From the NCBI GenBank assembly GCA_914767715.1, contig OU612073.1, forward strand, positions 18,912,001 to 18,976,000: DNA of 64,000 nucleotides. The letters run 5' to 3'. Within the stretch, counting starts at the first letter, position 1, and every line of letters begins with the position of its first letter. Of this stretch, positions 45,801 through 58,400 are shown piece by piece. Made by a program: the position numbers and the translations under genes. The notes under the pieces were generated by a model. That model saw only the letters and a list, made by a program, of their open reading frames with translations, made no database searches and was not told the DNA's origin. The stretch comes from Membranipora membranacea (lineage: Eukaryota > Bryozoa > Gymnolaemata > Cheilostomatida > Membraniporidae).

Positions 45801-48800
45801 TAGATGATCGTATTGTCTTATGTAAGAATCGATTGAAGTGCCATGACTTAACTAAATATTTATAAAGCGATCTGATCTTTTGTTCGCAAAAAAAATTTTG
45901 TGAGGTGGAATTTCCATACTTCTCCTTCCCCTTAATAAGTTTCATTGAGTCATTACGATGCTGTTGTGATGACTGCATATTTCTGTGTATTTCTAAACCA
46001 GCTACAATGCTAGCCATTCAATGTAGACAGGACAAAACTAGTCAATTAGACCTAATACCATGGCTAGGGTTTCCAAATCAGTCAGTCAGGGTTTTTCCAA
46101 ATCATTATAAAGTCAATATTTAAGTGGGGTCAGTGCTTTAGAACATGCGTATGCATACTGGCTGTACATAATGATGAATTAAAATTTAGGATAGTGAAGG
46201 CAAGGTCTGGTTATGGTAAAGAAGTGAGACAAGCCTATGAAAGAGGACCATATAATTTCCTATGAACAGGATCCAAGCATAACAGCACAAAAGCCTCTTC
46301 TTTTAAACAAACGAGAGAATAGTGGTTACTTAAGTGACATAATGACTGATGGTTTACTAAGACTACCAGATCTTGAGTCTAACAGATCAGACAACTGGAG
46401 AAGCCGAGTCTAAATGACCATGTGTTTTATATAGTGTTTGTTACACAGAACACTGCAGCCGGGTTGAATGTGAATATAAGCAGAGCACATTGTGAGATTA
46501 TCGTTAATTCTAAGCAGTTTTCATAATATTTGATTAGCATTGATTTCTTTTAATCTACAATCAGAGATATCACAAATTTAAAAGATCTTACTATGAATAT
46601 TATTGGTTTTTGTAGCTGTTTGCAACTTAGTACTCTTATGATTATTTCTGTTATTTTCCCTTTGTATCGAGTCATTTTGATTCAAAAAGTGACTCGTCTC
46701 ATATCTCCCCTACCCTGTCACATCTCCATCACTTGACCCTTATACTTGGCTCTCAGCCACTAACTAAGGTGGATTATCTATGTTCTCTATATTTTGCTTT
46801 GATTTTCATTTTCGTTGAGGTTCTCTAATTCAGGCAAGGTAAGCACATCATACTTCACTAGCTGAGAGAAGCCTTGAGTGTGAGAGTGTATTGACTAATG
46901 ACTCTGTATATAAACAGTCCCGCTCACCTGTGTTATGAGATGTTTGCTTGTAAGTTTCCTTCTCCTCCATGTGGACAAACCACATGGTAGATAAGTGTAG
47001 AATCTTCACATGATTGCGTTTATCGACTAGAGCTTTACATCGTGTGACTTGTTTATTCTTGGTTAATTCAATAGCTTCCTAAAAAATGAAGCGATACAAA
47101 CTTAGCAATTTAAATACAGTTTTATAGAACTAGATCAAGTTTGGTCCATTTCCCTGCATTTGGAGTTGCTCTCGCTCCACTGGTCAGGCCCCTGGTGGAC
47201 TGTGGCATGAGCAGTAGAAGGGGAGCAATCGGGATGCAGGCAAATGGACCAAACTTGGTCTAATACAGGACAGTGATATCCAGTACCTAAAACCCTCAGA
47301 TGCATCGTCAACTCCTGAATGTTATAGATTAAGGACTCTCAGGATATTATTTTTGTACACATAACTATCGATGAGCCGACAGAAAACGCATAGCATGGGT
47401 CAACTTTGGAATAAATACCAATCAATTGCTCTTCTTAGTGTAAAACATCATCATTCTTTATTTTTAAGGCTTCAAACAGAACAAATTTTACTGCCATCAT
47501 TAAACATTCTGTGAAGATATCTTCAGTTGACTGACACAAATTCATTTATCTGGATTGTATTTACACAAAGAGTAGGGGGTTTATGCACTCGGTTTTAAGT
47601 CTTATTATCAAAATTAGACAGAAGAAATGGTTGCAGAGAGCGTTGATAGGCACTCAGGAATATGGAAACTTTGTGTCAGCCTGATAACATAGGTAAAATA
47701 ATAATATTCCCTTCGTCAAAAGTTTTCCCTTAACTGTAAATGAAATCAAGAGCGACTTTGAACTGGAAATAGGATTCGAACATGCAAACACAAATTTTGA
47801 TGTAGATTGAGAACATTGGCGTACTTTACCTCACTTGTGACGATATATCTGCAGCAGGCATGTACCTGTGAGTTACAATCAGGAGTTACAGTCTGTAGTA
47901 TCTCTGGGAGTTTAGAATAGAGAAATGCGTCTCTAGGCTCTATATGTGTCTGTAGGAGAAGAATATGATTAGTTGTCACTTCATTAGCCTGTCTTGACAA
48001 CAAAGCTTATCCGGACAGGCAACTAACAGGAGACAGTTTCCTTTATCTCAATGGGTGCTCTATGCAGTCTCACATACATGTTTGCACGACCATCTGCGTT
48101 TTGATTTACAACCCCTGACCTGATAAGCAGGAGAGGACGAGCAACTGTGAATGCAGACAAACTGAGCCAAACTTGATCACATTTGATACTGCATCAAAAA
48201 TCTTACCACTTATCAAGCAAATCTACTGTCATCTAAGCCGGTAGAATTCTTACCTTTATACCTAAATTATCATATAGAATACGAAACACGTTCTCATATC
48301 CTAGTTTAGCTTTGATTTTTAGTAGAATGTGGTAGTTGTCTCCCTTCGATGTGTGCTCCCTGACTTGGTTTATTATCTCCTCTTCACAATCTGATCTACA
48401 ATCAAACCGGTAAAGCGAAAACACATAATGATAATCTGTCTTGTCTAGGTGTATTTTTACCAAGTCTATGAGTGTGGCTCATTTACATTAGTTAACGCTC
48501 CGGATGAAATGTTTCACCAGAATTCTCACTGAATAATTATCCGATTTAGATTCAATCTTTATCCCTATGCATAAGGTGCAATCTGCTATCAATCAATGAG
48601 AACTTGTTTGAAACCCTGGTTGCCCCTTTAATAGGAATCATTAGAAATAACACCGGCAATCATCTTCTGTGAACATAGATATAAATCATCACTGGGTTCA
48701 GTTCATTGCTATCATAATATTTGAAATCAGTAGTCATCCTCCCTCTGACATAAGGAAGACAACTCTTTAATCTCAATGTTTTTCTTATTCAAATCTAACT

Positions 48801-50880
48801 GGTATGTCAGAATTGCAATCAGCTCCATTTTGTTACCAACCACCATCCAGTAGAGATTGACAATGGGGTAACAATGAATGTGGCAAGGAACAAGCTTGAA
48901 GCAATCAGAGTAACAATGGTTGAACATTATTTGCATTTTATTCACCCATCAATTTTCTACCCTTTTTCCGCGAGACTTTTCATCAGAAACGTAGAGATGA
49001 GCACAACAAATAATTATACCCGTATCATAAGTATCAATCAGGCTAATCAATCATATGTACCTTGATGGAATTTTTAGAGCTCTGAGGTTAAGAAATGTTG
49101 TATCACAGTACAGAGCATCTATGTGTTTGACATCACCAGATGAGTCATGAAGTGCCGATATATGTGGTGTCATCCCCATGTCGAATCTGAAATCTCCTGT
49201 ATACAAGACTGTGCCTTCTTCTCCCTCAATGAGTAACATAGCAGATCCAGGGCAGTGCCCTGCTGTTATGGCAGTCAATGTTACAGTGGAGCGCTACGAA
49301 ACTCATAGAAAGTGGTAAATATTAAGGCTATAATATCAGATACGATGGTTGCATATCTACTCTTATACCCATATCACAAGTGTACATTTTTTTTCCGCTG
49401 GTCAGTTTGACAGCCACTTATTCAAATCTATGCTGTGTCGGGGGTGATAAGCTCGAAATTCTGTTGCTATTCACAATGAGTACTTGCTCATTTGATGTAC
49501 CTATGACGTGAAAGACAAAACCAGCTCACCTCTGTTGTTTCACACGAGGGTAACTCAATTACTGTTGGTTCGTCAACATTCAAACTAGTCTACAAAGGAA
49601 GATTGAAGATGAGCTAGTTTTACATTCAGATTTTGAAGGTTCGTCACATTCCATCATACATGAAAATGAACTTCAAAGAATTTCAACTTGGATAAACTCA
49701 CACGAAATGACAACCTTCTCATTTTGATTTAGAGAAATGAAGGCCCAGACTATGTCATCGATGGTATCATGTATAATCAGAAATCAGGGTTTTATAACTC
49801 TGAACCAATGAATACTACAAATAATATCTCTCCAACATTGTTTGGACCTGACCAACAAACTACATAACCTACCATAAAGAATTCAAGATGACGTAAGTTC
49901 TTCATGCATGACACAAGCTTCTTCGTAGTTTCTGTACAATAAATTCTGATATTTTTACTGAAATAGAAGTAGATTAGAAATAAGTAGGCCTACCATTAAT
50001 ATTGCTCGTTCAAGCAGGGAGAATGGATTCCATTCTCCATGGATCAGGTTACTGTGACCCTGATTTCTAACAGCTATTATAGTTTCAGTTTCTGGCAGTT
50101 ATAAAAGTGAGTTTAATTTTTTGTTAGGTGATTATTCTGAACTTCTTGCACTGGGTAATCAGCTCGTCACACTGTACGAGCTGGCCTGGTCACAGCGGCT
50201 GCGATGAGGTTTAATCGAGTCAAATACTTCTGTATGTGGTATCATGTATGTCTGTCAAGTTAATGATTATGTGGATTGAGATATGATTGATACGGTGATT
50301 AGCCAATGTTTTGGCTCTCGTTGGCTGGTAGGAGAGAGTTTTTCCAACCTAACAATGAACCAATCACATCAGAGCAAACACATTGGCTAATAGTATTGGA
50401 TTTACTCACTTGCATTTCAGATGAGCTGCAAACTGGTTTGATGAGAGGCCAACCATATGATCTGAAATTTACAAAAAAAATTATATTGTATGTCTGCTTC
50501 AACTAAAAGGCATGCAAATAACCATACGCACTTAATAATTAACAACTTATTTATATATATATGTGAATACATAACCCAGGTGTGCTACTCAGTATAAATT
50601 CACTCCAAACCTGAGTCATGGAATTGATGCAGTAAGTATTACTTCTTCTCTGTACTTTTATTAACTGAAGTATAATTATTATAATACTGTCACTGCAAGG
50701 AGTCTCTAAAAAAAAGTCTAACCTAACTAACATCTATCTAGACTTTTCTTTGATTGAAAACAACCAACCTGAGTGTGCATGTGACAACCAGTATAAGGTA
50801 CTTTTGAGATTATCATGATCAAATCTGTCTAGAGAAATTCTAGAATAGACTCCATTCAGATGGCCATCAAAGCTTGACAT
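42818..50880 (-). CDS. DCLRE1C: Artemis (DCLRE1C) nuclease, 11 exons, complete
   Basis: Exons on the minus strand are 50769-50880, 50410-50461, 49873-49957, 49530-49589, 49061-49293, 48254-48395, 47830-47949, 46928-47078, 44509-44624, 44045-44177 and 42818-43437. All splice sites are GT-AG and all phases agree, giving 607 aa (human about 692). It starts MSSFDGHLNGVYSRISLDRFD. Metallo-beta-lactamase metal ligands are visible: HAHSDH (34-39), AGHCPGS (H116), YTGDFR (D137) and YCDTTF (D167). The beta-CASP part follows, with VHAC, LSTMWF and SFHSSFSEIEDF. The C-terminal exon is acidic and Ser-rich, ending NEEEL, like the regulatory tail in vertebrates. Artemis opens hairpins and trims ends in non-homologous end joining with DNA-PKcs in the nucleus. 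Intron 8 (44625-46927) hosts an ORF and a TPR-gene relic. Confidence 0.95.
44812..45093 (+). CDS. uncharacterised 93-codon ORF inside Artemis intron 8
   Basis: Same ORF as 22908-23189: MVDYEPLLHCLFLW, KLLRLYDEIVGRIDEL, ending in TGA. It lies antisense within intron 8. No recognised domain and no splice partner. The two copies differ mostly at non-synonymous positions, which argues against strong constraint. Confidence 0.3.
   Translation: MVDYEPLLHCLFLWQQYVIKSSCCKAIFQENHLSVSKVKLLRLYDEIVGRIDELSNIDAPFEHSHDHNIALQRFNSIMAGFGDGIHLDRVTYC
45236..45300 (+). repeat. TATAGTATATTG microsatellite
   Basis: GTATAGTATATAGTATATTGTATT-like alternations over ~60 bp within Artemis intron 8; absent from the unit 1 copy of the intron. 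Confidence 0.75.
46130..46415 (+). pseudogene. decayed A/B-family relic inside Artemis intron 8
   Basis: Fragments translate to pieces resembling the TPR-like genes. GCGTATGCATACTGGCTGTACATAATGATG (46147-46176) resembles YAFWLCTMMND. GAAAGAGGACCATATAA (about 46239) resembles KKGPYG. The block from AGTGGTTACTTAAG to AGATCAGACAACTGG (46321-46400) resembles the B2 end KIGYKS...RSDNWRR. Order is conserved, but stops and large deletions break it. This is an older copy than those at 9.8-42 kb. Confidence 0.5.
46416..46927. other. rest of Artemis intron 8, no feature seen
   Basis: AT-rich intronic DNA between the TPR-gene relic and Artemis exon 8. Confidence 0.4.
47131..47262. mobile_element. foldback element in Artemis intron 7
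   Basis: The arm TAGATCAAGTTTGGTCCATT plus TCCCTGCAT (47131-47159) is complemented by ATGCAGGCAAATGGACC plus AAACTTGGTCTA (47234-47262). Inner bases (GTTGCTC against GAGCAAT) pair too, so ~130 bp folds into one hairpin. A partial relative of the arm occurs at about 48150-48180. Probably a MITE; its transcript could resemble a miRNA precursor. Confidence 0.65.
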
Positions 50881-51123
50881 ATCCTTAGAGGTAACACCAG
50901 AGATTTAGAAACGCCTGCACCTCCCTGCTAACTAGTTTGCAAGTACACAGCATAAAAGCATTAACTTGAGCCACTAAAATAATTAGACCTAAATGAGCAC
51001 ACACAGGAAATAAAACATTGTAGTCAAACTTCCTCACAAAGTTTAATTTCTTGTAGGACTATCATTTCCGACACAGAAGAGTGAAAGAGTGAGAAAGCTG
51101 AAATTGATAAACATTCCTATAAT

Positions 51124-51553
51124 TTATATAATAATTAGATGAATGGTTTGCATCTTTCTCGTAGATACCCAATGTAGATATTTGAAGAGATGCGAACAAA
51201 TGAGTCTGTTGAAATCATGGCCATATCTGTGAGTATACAACCTTTTATCACCATATACAAATACCCCAACTTCTGACTTAGTTTGTGTGTTTTCATTTTT
51301 CTTGATTGATGTCACAGCAGTGAATGTGTGTGGAACTGCAACCAAATGACTCTACAATAACTGTGTGAAAGTCCACAGCAGGTTCTATGACTGGTGATTA
51401 TAATAAGACATATCTAAGAAGAAGATACCCTAATCTATTGAATTGAGAGCACAGATGTAATTCACTTACTATAACACCTGCCAGAATGATATTGAACTTG
51501 TCACTCATTTTTTCCATGGCAAAAACAAGACATTGCTCTGGACCGGCCGCCAT
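51124..51553 (-). CDS. small unidentified two-exon gene between Artemis and USP47
   Basis: Exon 1, 51470-51553, encodes MAAGPEQCLVFAMEKMSDKF and NIILAGVI, and ends at a strong donor (GTAAGT) in phase 0. Exon 2, 51124-51351, follows a TTGTAG acceptor and encodes SHLVAVPHTFTAVTSIKK, then VGVFVYGDKRLYTHRYGHDF, stopping at 51124-51126. Total 103 aa. Alternatively, exon 2 is spliced onward near the LHW codons. The composition looks like a genuine small cytosolic protein, with no signal or membrane helix. I cannot name the family. It lies 244 bp upstream of the Artemis start and is divergent from USP47, so it may share a promoter with USP47. Confidence 0.5.
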
Positions 51554-52404
51554 TATCAAGAGTATAGTGAGACTTACTCACCATCTAGTTTGTAACTTAA
51601 TTTGCTTTGGAACAAGTTATTAGGGTCTTTGGTCATGTAAGAAGATAAGTTCCTCAGCTGCTGTGGTATAAACTTGTAAAGGCTGACTTTGACATGGCTA
51701 AGAATGACATGAAAGGCAAGCCCCTGGGCCTGGAGTAAATTGTATTATCTATGATATGATCCTTGGTGACATTTTACGTTATCATGATCGAGTGAATGTT
51801 GAATCTCCTACCTAAGGACCATACAACCATACAACAGCATATGAACTACTTTGGTTACATCCCATAGATCAGTGCTAGACAATTTGCAGAGTGGCTTAAA
51901 GACCTAGAAGGCTAGGTTCTCGCCTCCATTGATAAACTATCTTGATGTGACACTGCTCCTACAATCTGAAGACCAACATTGTTGAACTCTTACCAATATC
52001 AAGCCAGCTCTCAGGCCCCCGCAACTACACACTCGATAGAATTTCTACTATGTTCTACAAAAGAATCCACTGGTTTTCAGATCAATGGTCAACACTTCTG
52101 TAAACCTCAGACTCAATATTACCCATCATAAGCAGTGCACAAAATGTTGATGTATCTGTTTTTCTGTTTGTGTTGTCTTTGGTGATGGATTCAATGGTTA
52201 TTTCTAGCCTTATAATGTGAGGTTTGGGCCTATCGCTGCGTAGGCTATACATACATACACACACTTATGAAAATTAGGCCTAACTGAATACAAGGCATAA
52301 TGCATAAAGCTGTGTGAATTGACCTCTTGATCAGATTTCATCTTGTTGCTTTCACATTTAGATATGTGCATAGGACATTCAACTGTATGTTTCTCTACTT
52401 TCAG
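51554..52404. promoter_or_regulatory. divergent promoter region and missing 5' exon of USP47
   Basis: Lies between the start codon of the small minus-strand gene (51553) and the first recognised USP47 exon (52405). It should contain a bidirectional promoter and the short first coding exon of USP47. One weak candidate is ATG at 52085-52099 followed by GTAAAC, in the right phase. No clear TATA box. Confidence 0.4.
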
Positions 52405-55400
52405 GAACGGAATCAGTCTGAGGAGCCAAAAATAGTCTGTGTAATCAGAGACTTTACAAATCACGACAACTGTGCGCCTCGGCCAGTAAATCTACCTGCC
52501 TCATATACTATACTCGATCTTCTACAGTATATTTGCAAAGATTATGGTTATCAGATCGACTCTTTCAAGCTGCTATATGAGTGGAATGCCTCACAGAACG
52601 TATGTTGGCCTATATAAATTATTCCCAACATTAGATCTCAGTATTGGTTTCTGGTTAAGGCCAGTGATTTACTATGAGGAAGTATTGAGTAACTTTGCTG
52701 CAGCATTCTAAACGGGGAAGGCACTGGTAGTCTAGATGTTTGCTTCATCTTGCTGTGACACAAAATAAGGTGACACTTATTCCAATCCATGTTAGAATGA
52801 TCCATTGCCTCAAATGCGCTGATTTGTTCATCCTGTCTATCGTGAATTTTAATTTAAACATTTATTTATCATAGCTGATAGCAAGACAACAATGAGAATT
52901 TTGGATTTTTCAAACTCTAAATTCCCAACAGCATGGTCCTAGTCCTACTTGTTCTAACAATTGCGTTTTGAAATGTGTTGCCCTTTGACCATGACTTGTC
53001 TTAACCTATAACAACAATAACCACAAATATATCTGCTTGTCTGGTTGATGTTTCATTAGTCGCGACCATTCTTTGATGAGTCAGGCATATATTCATATGT
53101 TCTGATTATTCTCGGCAGGAGGAGGTTGGAAACAAAGAGCTCAAATTGGGTGATGTCATATCCATGGAGAACAAAAAACACAAGTTTCACATCACTAACA
53201 TCGAAGATGGCGTAGCTCCAATAAAAGTTCAGGTTAGTCTATACTTGCAGATCTCTACAGCTGGTCAATTTTGTTGCACCTCTACTTTTGTCATCTATAA
53301 CTTGTGGTCCAACACTACAGCAGAGTGACCTGTCCGCACTCTGCAGTGCCGGCATGCTCTAATATGTATCGGATGTATATGTGAGGCTTGGGAATGAATG
53401 AATGCTATGGAAACTGATATTTCATTGTGAAAATGCTGATAGTTCAAGAAAAAGTGAAGCGGTGGGCTTATCAATTTATAAAGAAGTTGTGACAGGGGAT
53501 ATTTTTAGATGGCTCCTAGTTATTATTATCTTATCAGAGCATATGAACTCCCTATGAAGCAGTACTAGCTTACCAATGTATTTGTTAAGTCATGTGATCC
53601 TTATCTACTAAGTCATAAATGAGTGAAAAGACTTGAGTGTAGAATATGGCGTAGTATGGAAATCCCAGTATGGAATTCAGTTTCTATTCATTTCATACAT
53701 GTACCTTACAAATTACAATAATTTTGCTTCTGCCAATTTGGCAATCATAGACATACCTAAGCTTGCGGTGGGTGCTTGCATTCCCTGTTTAAATTACAAT
53801 CCATATTACTCAGAAGTTTTGTATTAATCCCATTACTCAAAATTTTCTCCTGTAAACATGACAAGACAAATACAGCACAGTCTGAATAGTTCAATACATC
53901 CGCAATGTTCTGATAAATGATGAATGTTTTCTCCAGTGCATGAAATGTTTCTGATCACCCATACGTACTGCACTGCATCATGTTTAGTACATGTTTGGAA
54001 ATATTCCTACATAATTTTTTTCTCATATGACATCTAGGCCTATGTGTGCTGTATATAATAGCTCTTGCGTACTGATGGGGCTGGTATTTTTACCTGGATA
54101 ATTTAGGCCTCGTTTAGGACAAATTCAAATATGACAGTGATAAGTCAATATTAGAGAAAATTACTAAGTGATACTACTAGTGATAATTATGCTGAAGCGA
54201 TAACATTTTAAGTTGGTCACAAGCTCCCTGTGCTTGATGTCACTGCGGCAATGACCTATGGGACACAATGTAATACCTGATCTTACTGCGGTTGACCTGA
54301 GATCTTCTTCTTTTAGAGTGAAGTGAAGAATTCTGGTAGCCTACAATTTGATGAGCTAGCTATAGGTGAAAGTGAATCACAGAGCCGGGACGCTGACAAT
54401 ACTACCTCAAATCTGTACAACTCTGGCGGGATCCCAGGCTACAGTTCTAGCACTAATAGATATGGAGGTGGTATACAGCCAACTACCAGCTCATATGACT
54501 TAGTCACACAAGAAGCTACAGGTGAGCATACTACTGCTGCTGCTACCTCTCATCTCTCTGTATTACTGAGAGAAAACAACATAGAGTCCAATAAAAATGC
54601 CAACTTCACCACCTATGTAGTACCTGTAGGCATTGTCAGGCTCTGAACTATTTAGTCCGAGTTTGTTAATGCTGACAAACCAATTCAATAATATAAATGT
54701 CTGTGACTACTCTGAATTTTTACTAAACAGTTTCTTAGATGTAATTCTCAATGTAAAGGCCTGTGATAACTCTGTATAATTATTGGGTATAGTCTTTGTT
54801 AGTAATGTGCAATTTGGGATTAAGTAATGTTACATTATTTAGTTTATAGCAGTTCACATAGAAACTTTATATATTAGCTAGGATTAGCATACCTCTCTGT
54901 TTAGGAGCTTACTGTGAATGAAATGCTTATTTTGTGTTAACAACATCATTTTGCGATGTCGCTACACTATTCATAGTTTCCCTGCCAGTATCCCGCACAA
55001 ACCTCCAATACCATCTGCTGGGTATTCCCTGATAATGCATAGCCATCAAGTGTGTCAGAACCAACAACAGGGTACCATATACAAATAAGCCTAGTGCTTC
55101 AATGAGAGCCTGGAGTTGTGTAAGTGAAGTTGTGAAGTGACATGATAAGATGATGAATGATTGTCTTTTTTGTGCGTGCAGGTTTTTGTGGACTAGTTAA
55201 TCAGGCTATGACATGTTACCTCAACTCACTTCTACAGACTTTGTTTATGACTCCTGAATTCAGGAACGCCCTCTACAGGTAAGTAATTTTATATACCTGT
55301 AAGTTTTGTTGTCAAGTAAGTGAGTCATTTTACTTAGTAGGTAAGTCGTGTTATTTCGCTTCACAAGCATTGCAGTACATAATTGAAAAGATTTTTTTAT

Positions 55401-58400
55401 GAAGCCACTAGTATGCCTATTCCCTTGACATTGAGAAACAGACGTTGTTGATTGGTATGAAAAAAACTTCTCAAATTGTTATGTCGCCACTGCTCACAAT
55501 AACTGCGAAATTGAGCTTGTAGCTGGAGAAAGGTTAGTTCAGTTGTAATCTGGTCTGAAAAACAGTTCCAGGGACTGTTTCAAGCATCACACAAAATTTT
55601 GGGTGTTTCAGTCTGCTATATTTCCTGGATGAAGGTTTTTTTAACACCTACCTGCCCGTTGTAGTCATACTTACAAAAAGAAATTACAGTGAAGATTAAC
55701 AAATTTTGTATTTTATAGCTGGAAGTTCAATGATGATGACTCGAATAGAGGGGGCGCGGGAGAGAAGTGTATCCCCTATCAGTTACAGAGGCTATTCCTA
55801 CAGATGCAGACGAGTAACCAGAGATCAGTGGAGACAACTCCAGTTACTCGAAGCTTTGGCTGGGATAGCAGTCACTGTAAGTATATACTGGGGGTATATC
55901 TATTAAATTTAATTTTTTTCGTTGACTTCATGAAAACCTCACAACTATATATTGTTTTCGTTACCATGAACGTAATTCAAGCTTAAACTGCTCGTTTTAA
56001 TTGTTTAAAGCTTCACCTACATCCAATGGTTGCCCTTCAATTTAATTCCTATTCAAATGAGGATTAATGATGTTGACTTCTGCCTATTTTTATTGGGAGA
56101 CTTGTAGGTCTAGACTTTAGAATTTGAGACGCCATTTCTCTTTCATTCTTTGTTGTATGCACAATTAATCCTATTGTGTTACAAAAGACAAACATCTCTT
56201 CAGATTGTAAGCCCTATAGACAGTGTGCTCAGAGGGCCAAGACAATCCGATGATATGAACCTGAACATCCTCTAATAGATTATGTGTTGATGTTGTGTGA
56301 GATGGATTTGGAGATACAAGAAGACAGCGATATTTGATTATTTGATCTTGTGTTTCTTGTGTACAGCTTGGCAGCAGCACGATGTGCAGGAGCTGTGTAG
56401 AGTTATGTTTGATGCTCTGGAGATAAACTGGAAGGATACACAACAAGCTAACCTTATCAATGAGCTGTATCAGGGTAAACTCAAGGACTATGTCAAGTGT
56501 CTAGAGGTACGCATAAAATATACTTACTCCCTATTCTATCAATGGAAGATTTGTTGCGGACAACTGCAAAGTAAACGATTGTAGCTATATATAGGATGAG
56601 TCACAACCTGAAGAGCTGCCGTGTGATAAATTTCTCGAGTGAAATGGAACAAGTGTATTATATTGAATCAGAAAGTTGACAACCACTAGTAAAAGCCCTC
56701 AAAAAAGTACCCAATGTTTTGGGCAAAAAAAGAAATAGAAATATTTCAGTGCTATCAATCCAAAACATTAACAGATAGAGACATTCATCTATGACTATAT
56801 TCGCTGTATTTATTCTGTAGTGTAAGAATGAATCGTTTAGAACAGACGCATATCTGGATATCCCTCTGGTTATAAAACCCTTCGGAGCTCCCAGAGCCTT
56901 CAGGAGTGTGGTGAGTTCTTGTTTGTTCTGAATTACAACACTAGTTGATCAGTCTTCTTGTACCAGTGTAAATTTGGCAGTGGCGAGTATACTGTTCACT
57001 ATATGACCCTTCTTTGTCCCTCTTTTAATACTGAAAACCATAGCAAGTGATAATAACAACATGATATTCAGTAGTCCTTCTCTGTTCTTATACTCCTTCC
57101 ATCAAAGTGCATTTGTGCCATTAAAAATCAAAGCTCTTTGGAGAAAGCTCATTACCAAACTCACCACCTCTGCCAGCTAAGAGCAGTGATATAGTCTATA
57201 AATTTCAACACAAACTTTCTCTTTTTATTTTAGGAGGAAGCCTTGCAATCATTTGTAAACCCTGAAATCCTCGATGGAAACAATCAATACCAATGTGATA
57301 ACTGTAATAAGAAATGTGACGCTCATAAAGGTCTGAAGTTTGAGAGTTTTCCCTACCTGCTCACACTGCAGCTGAAAAGATTTGACTTTGACTACGACAC
57401 TATGGCTCGAATTAAACTCAACGACAGGTAATTAAAGTTCCTGAATCGCTCGTTCCTGAATATGGCTATGTGACAATTCGTTTCAGTGCTTTGGTTGACT
57501 TACGATTAAAAACAGCGAAAATTACAATCTTAGCGCTCACTTATTGATGGAACTATATTAATTCTGAGTGAGCGATTTTGGAACAAATTTGACTAATTGA
57601 AAGACCAAGTGATCGATAATTTTGAGCCATGTGATAGCGATAATTAGCATCGCTCATTCTAATTGAGAGACCTCGTGCATCATCTATATAGCATCTAGGG
57701 GACTGCTGTTAGAATGCAGTGTTCCTACGTGTTCACCTTAGTTAAGTATTTGCGTCACCATCCATATAAAATGCTGTTGTTTTGTTTCCAGAATGACATT
57801 CCCGAATATTCTCGACTTAAACAGTCTGATCGACGACACAATGCCAGCCACACCAGGAGTTAACGATCACCCATCAGGTATGTCTAGCTTAGAATGTTTC
57901 ACATAGCTCACTCAATTCCCACTAAATGTAAAGTCATATTCCATTTGCATGTATTCGGTGTTGCACCCCAATGAGGCAGTGGTAGCTCATTAGTAGAGTG
58001 GACTGCCAAAAGGCCGACAACCACCTCGGTATAGCATAAGAGCAAGCCACTGACAGAACTAGCCCAATTCAGTGTGAAGTGAACAACATGAGTGATATTT
58101 CTTATCTTCATTTCTTCTTAGACATCACCACCTCACTAGTGACACACTATATAATGAGTATTTGTATATATTACACAGGAGGATTCCCCTCCATGTATAA
58201 TGAGATGTCGGTAGATGGTGACACAGCGGCAGCGTTTGATCAGTATGCTGGAGATGATGCCTTAGATGACTTTGTTAATGATGCCGAGGCACAGCAGCTA
58301 ATAGCGGACAGAGGAGAGTATGTGTATGAGCTGTTCTCTATAATGATACACTCGGGTAGTGCGGTCGGAGGTCACTACTATGCCTATATCAAGTATGTAT

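Larger units (their letters stand above)
33691..45851. repeat. segmental duplication, unit 3
   Basis: Counterpart of unit 1, offset by about 24.3 kb at the left and 22.0 kb at the right. It ends inside Artemis intron 8 at 45851, where unit 1 breaks off into a type A fragment. Because the full Artemis gene continues to the right, this is the parental position of the Artemis tail and units 1 and 2 are derived. Confidence 0.8.

Noticed and set aside
50551-50733. Possible extra exon inside Artemis intron 1
   Set aside because: Exons 1 and 2 of Artemis join in perfect phase to form the HAHSDH motif without it.
57966-58046. Functional tRNA gene in USP47 intron
   Set aside because: An A-box-like half is visible, but no acceptor or T-arm pairing and no clean B box, so a SINE remnant is more likely.
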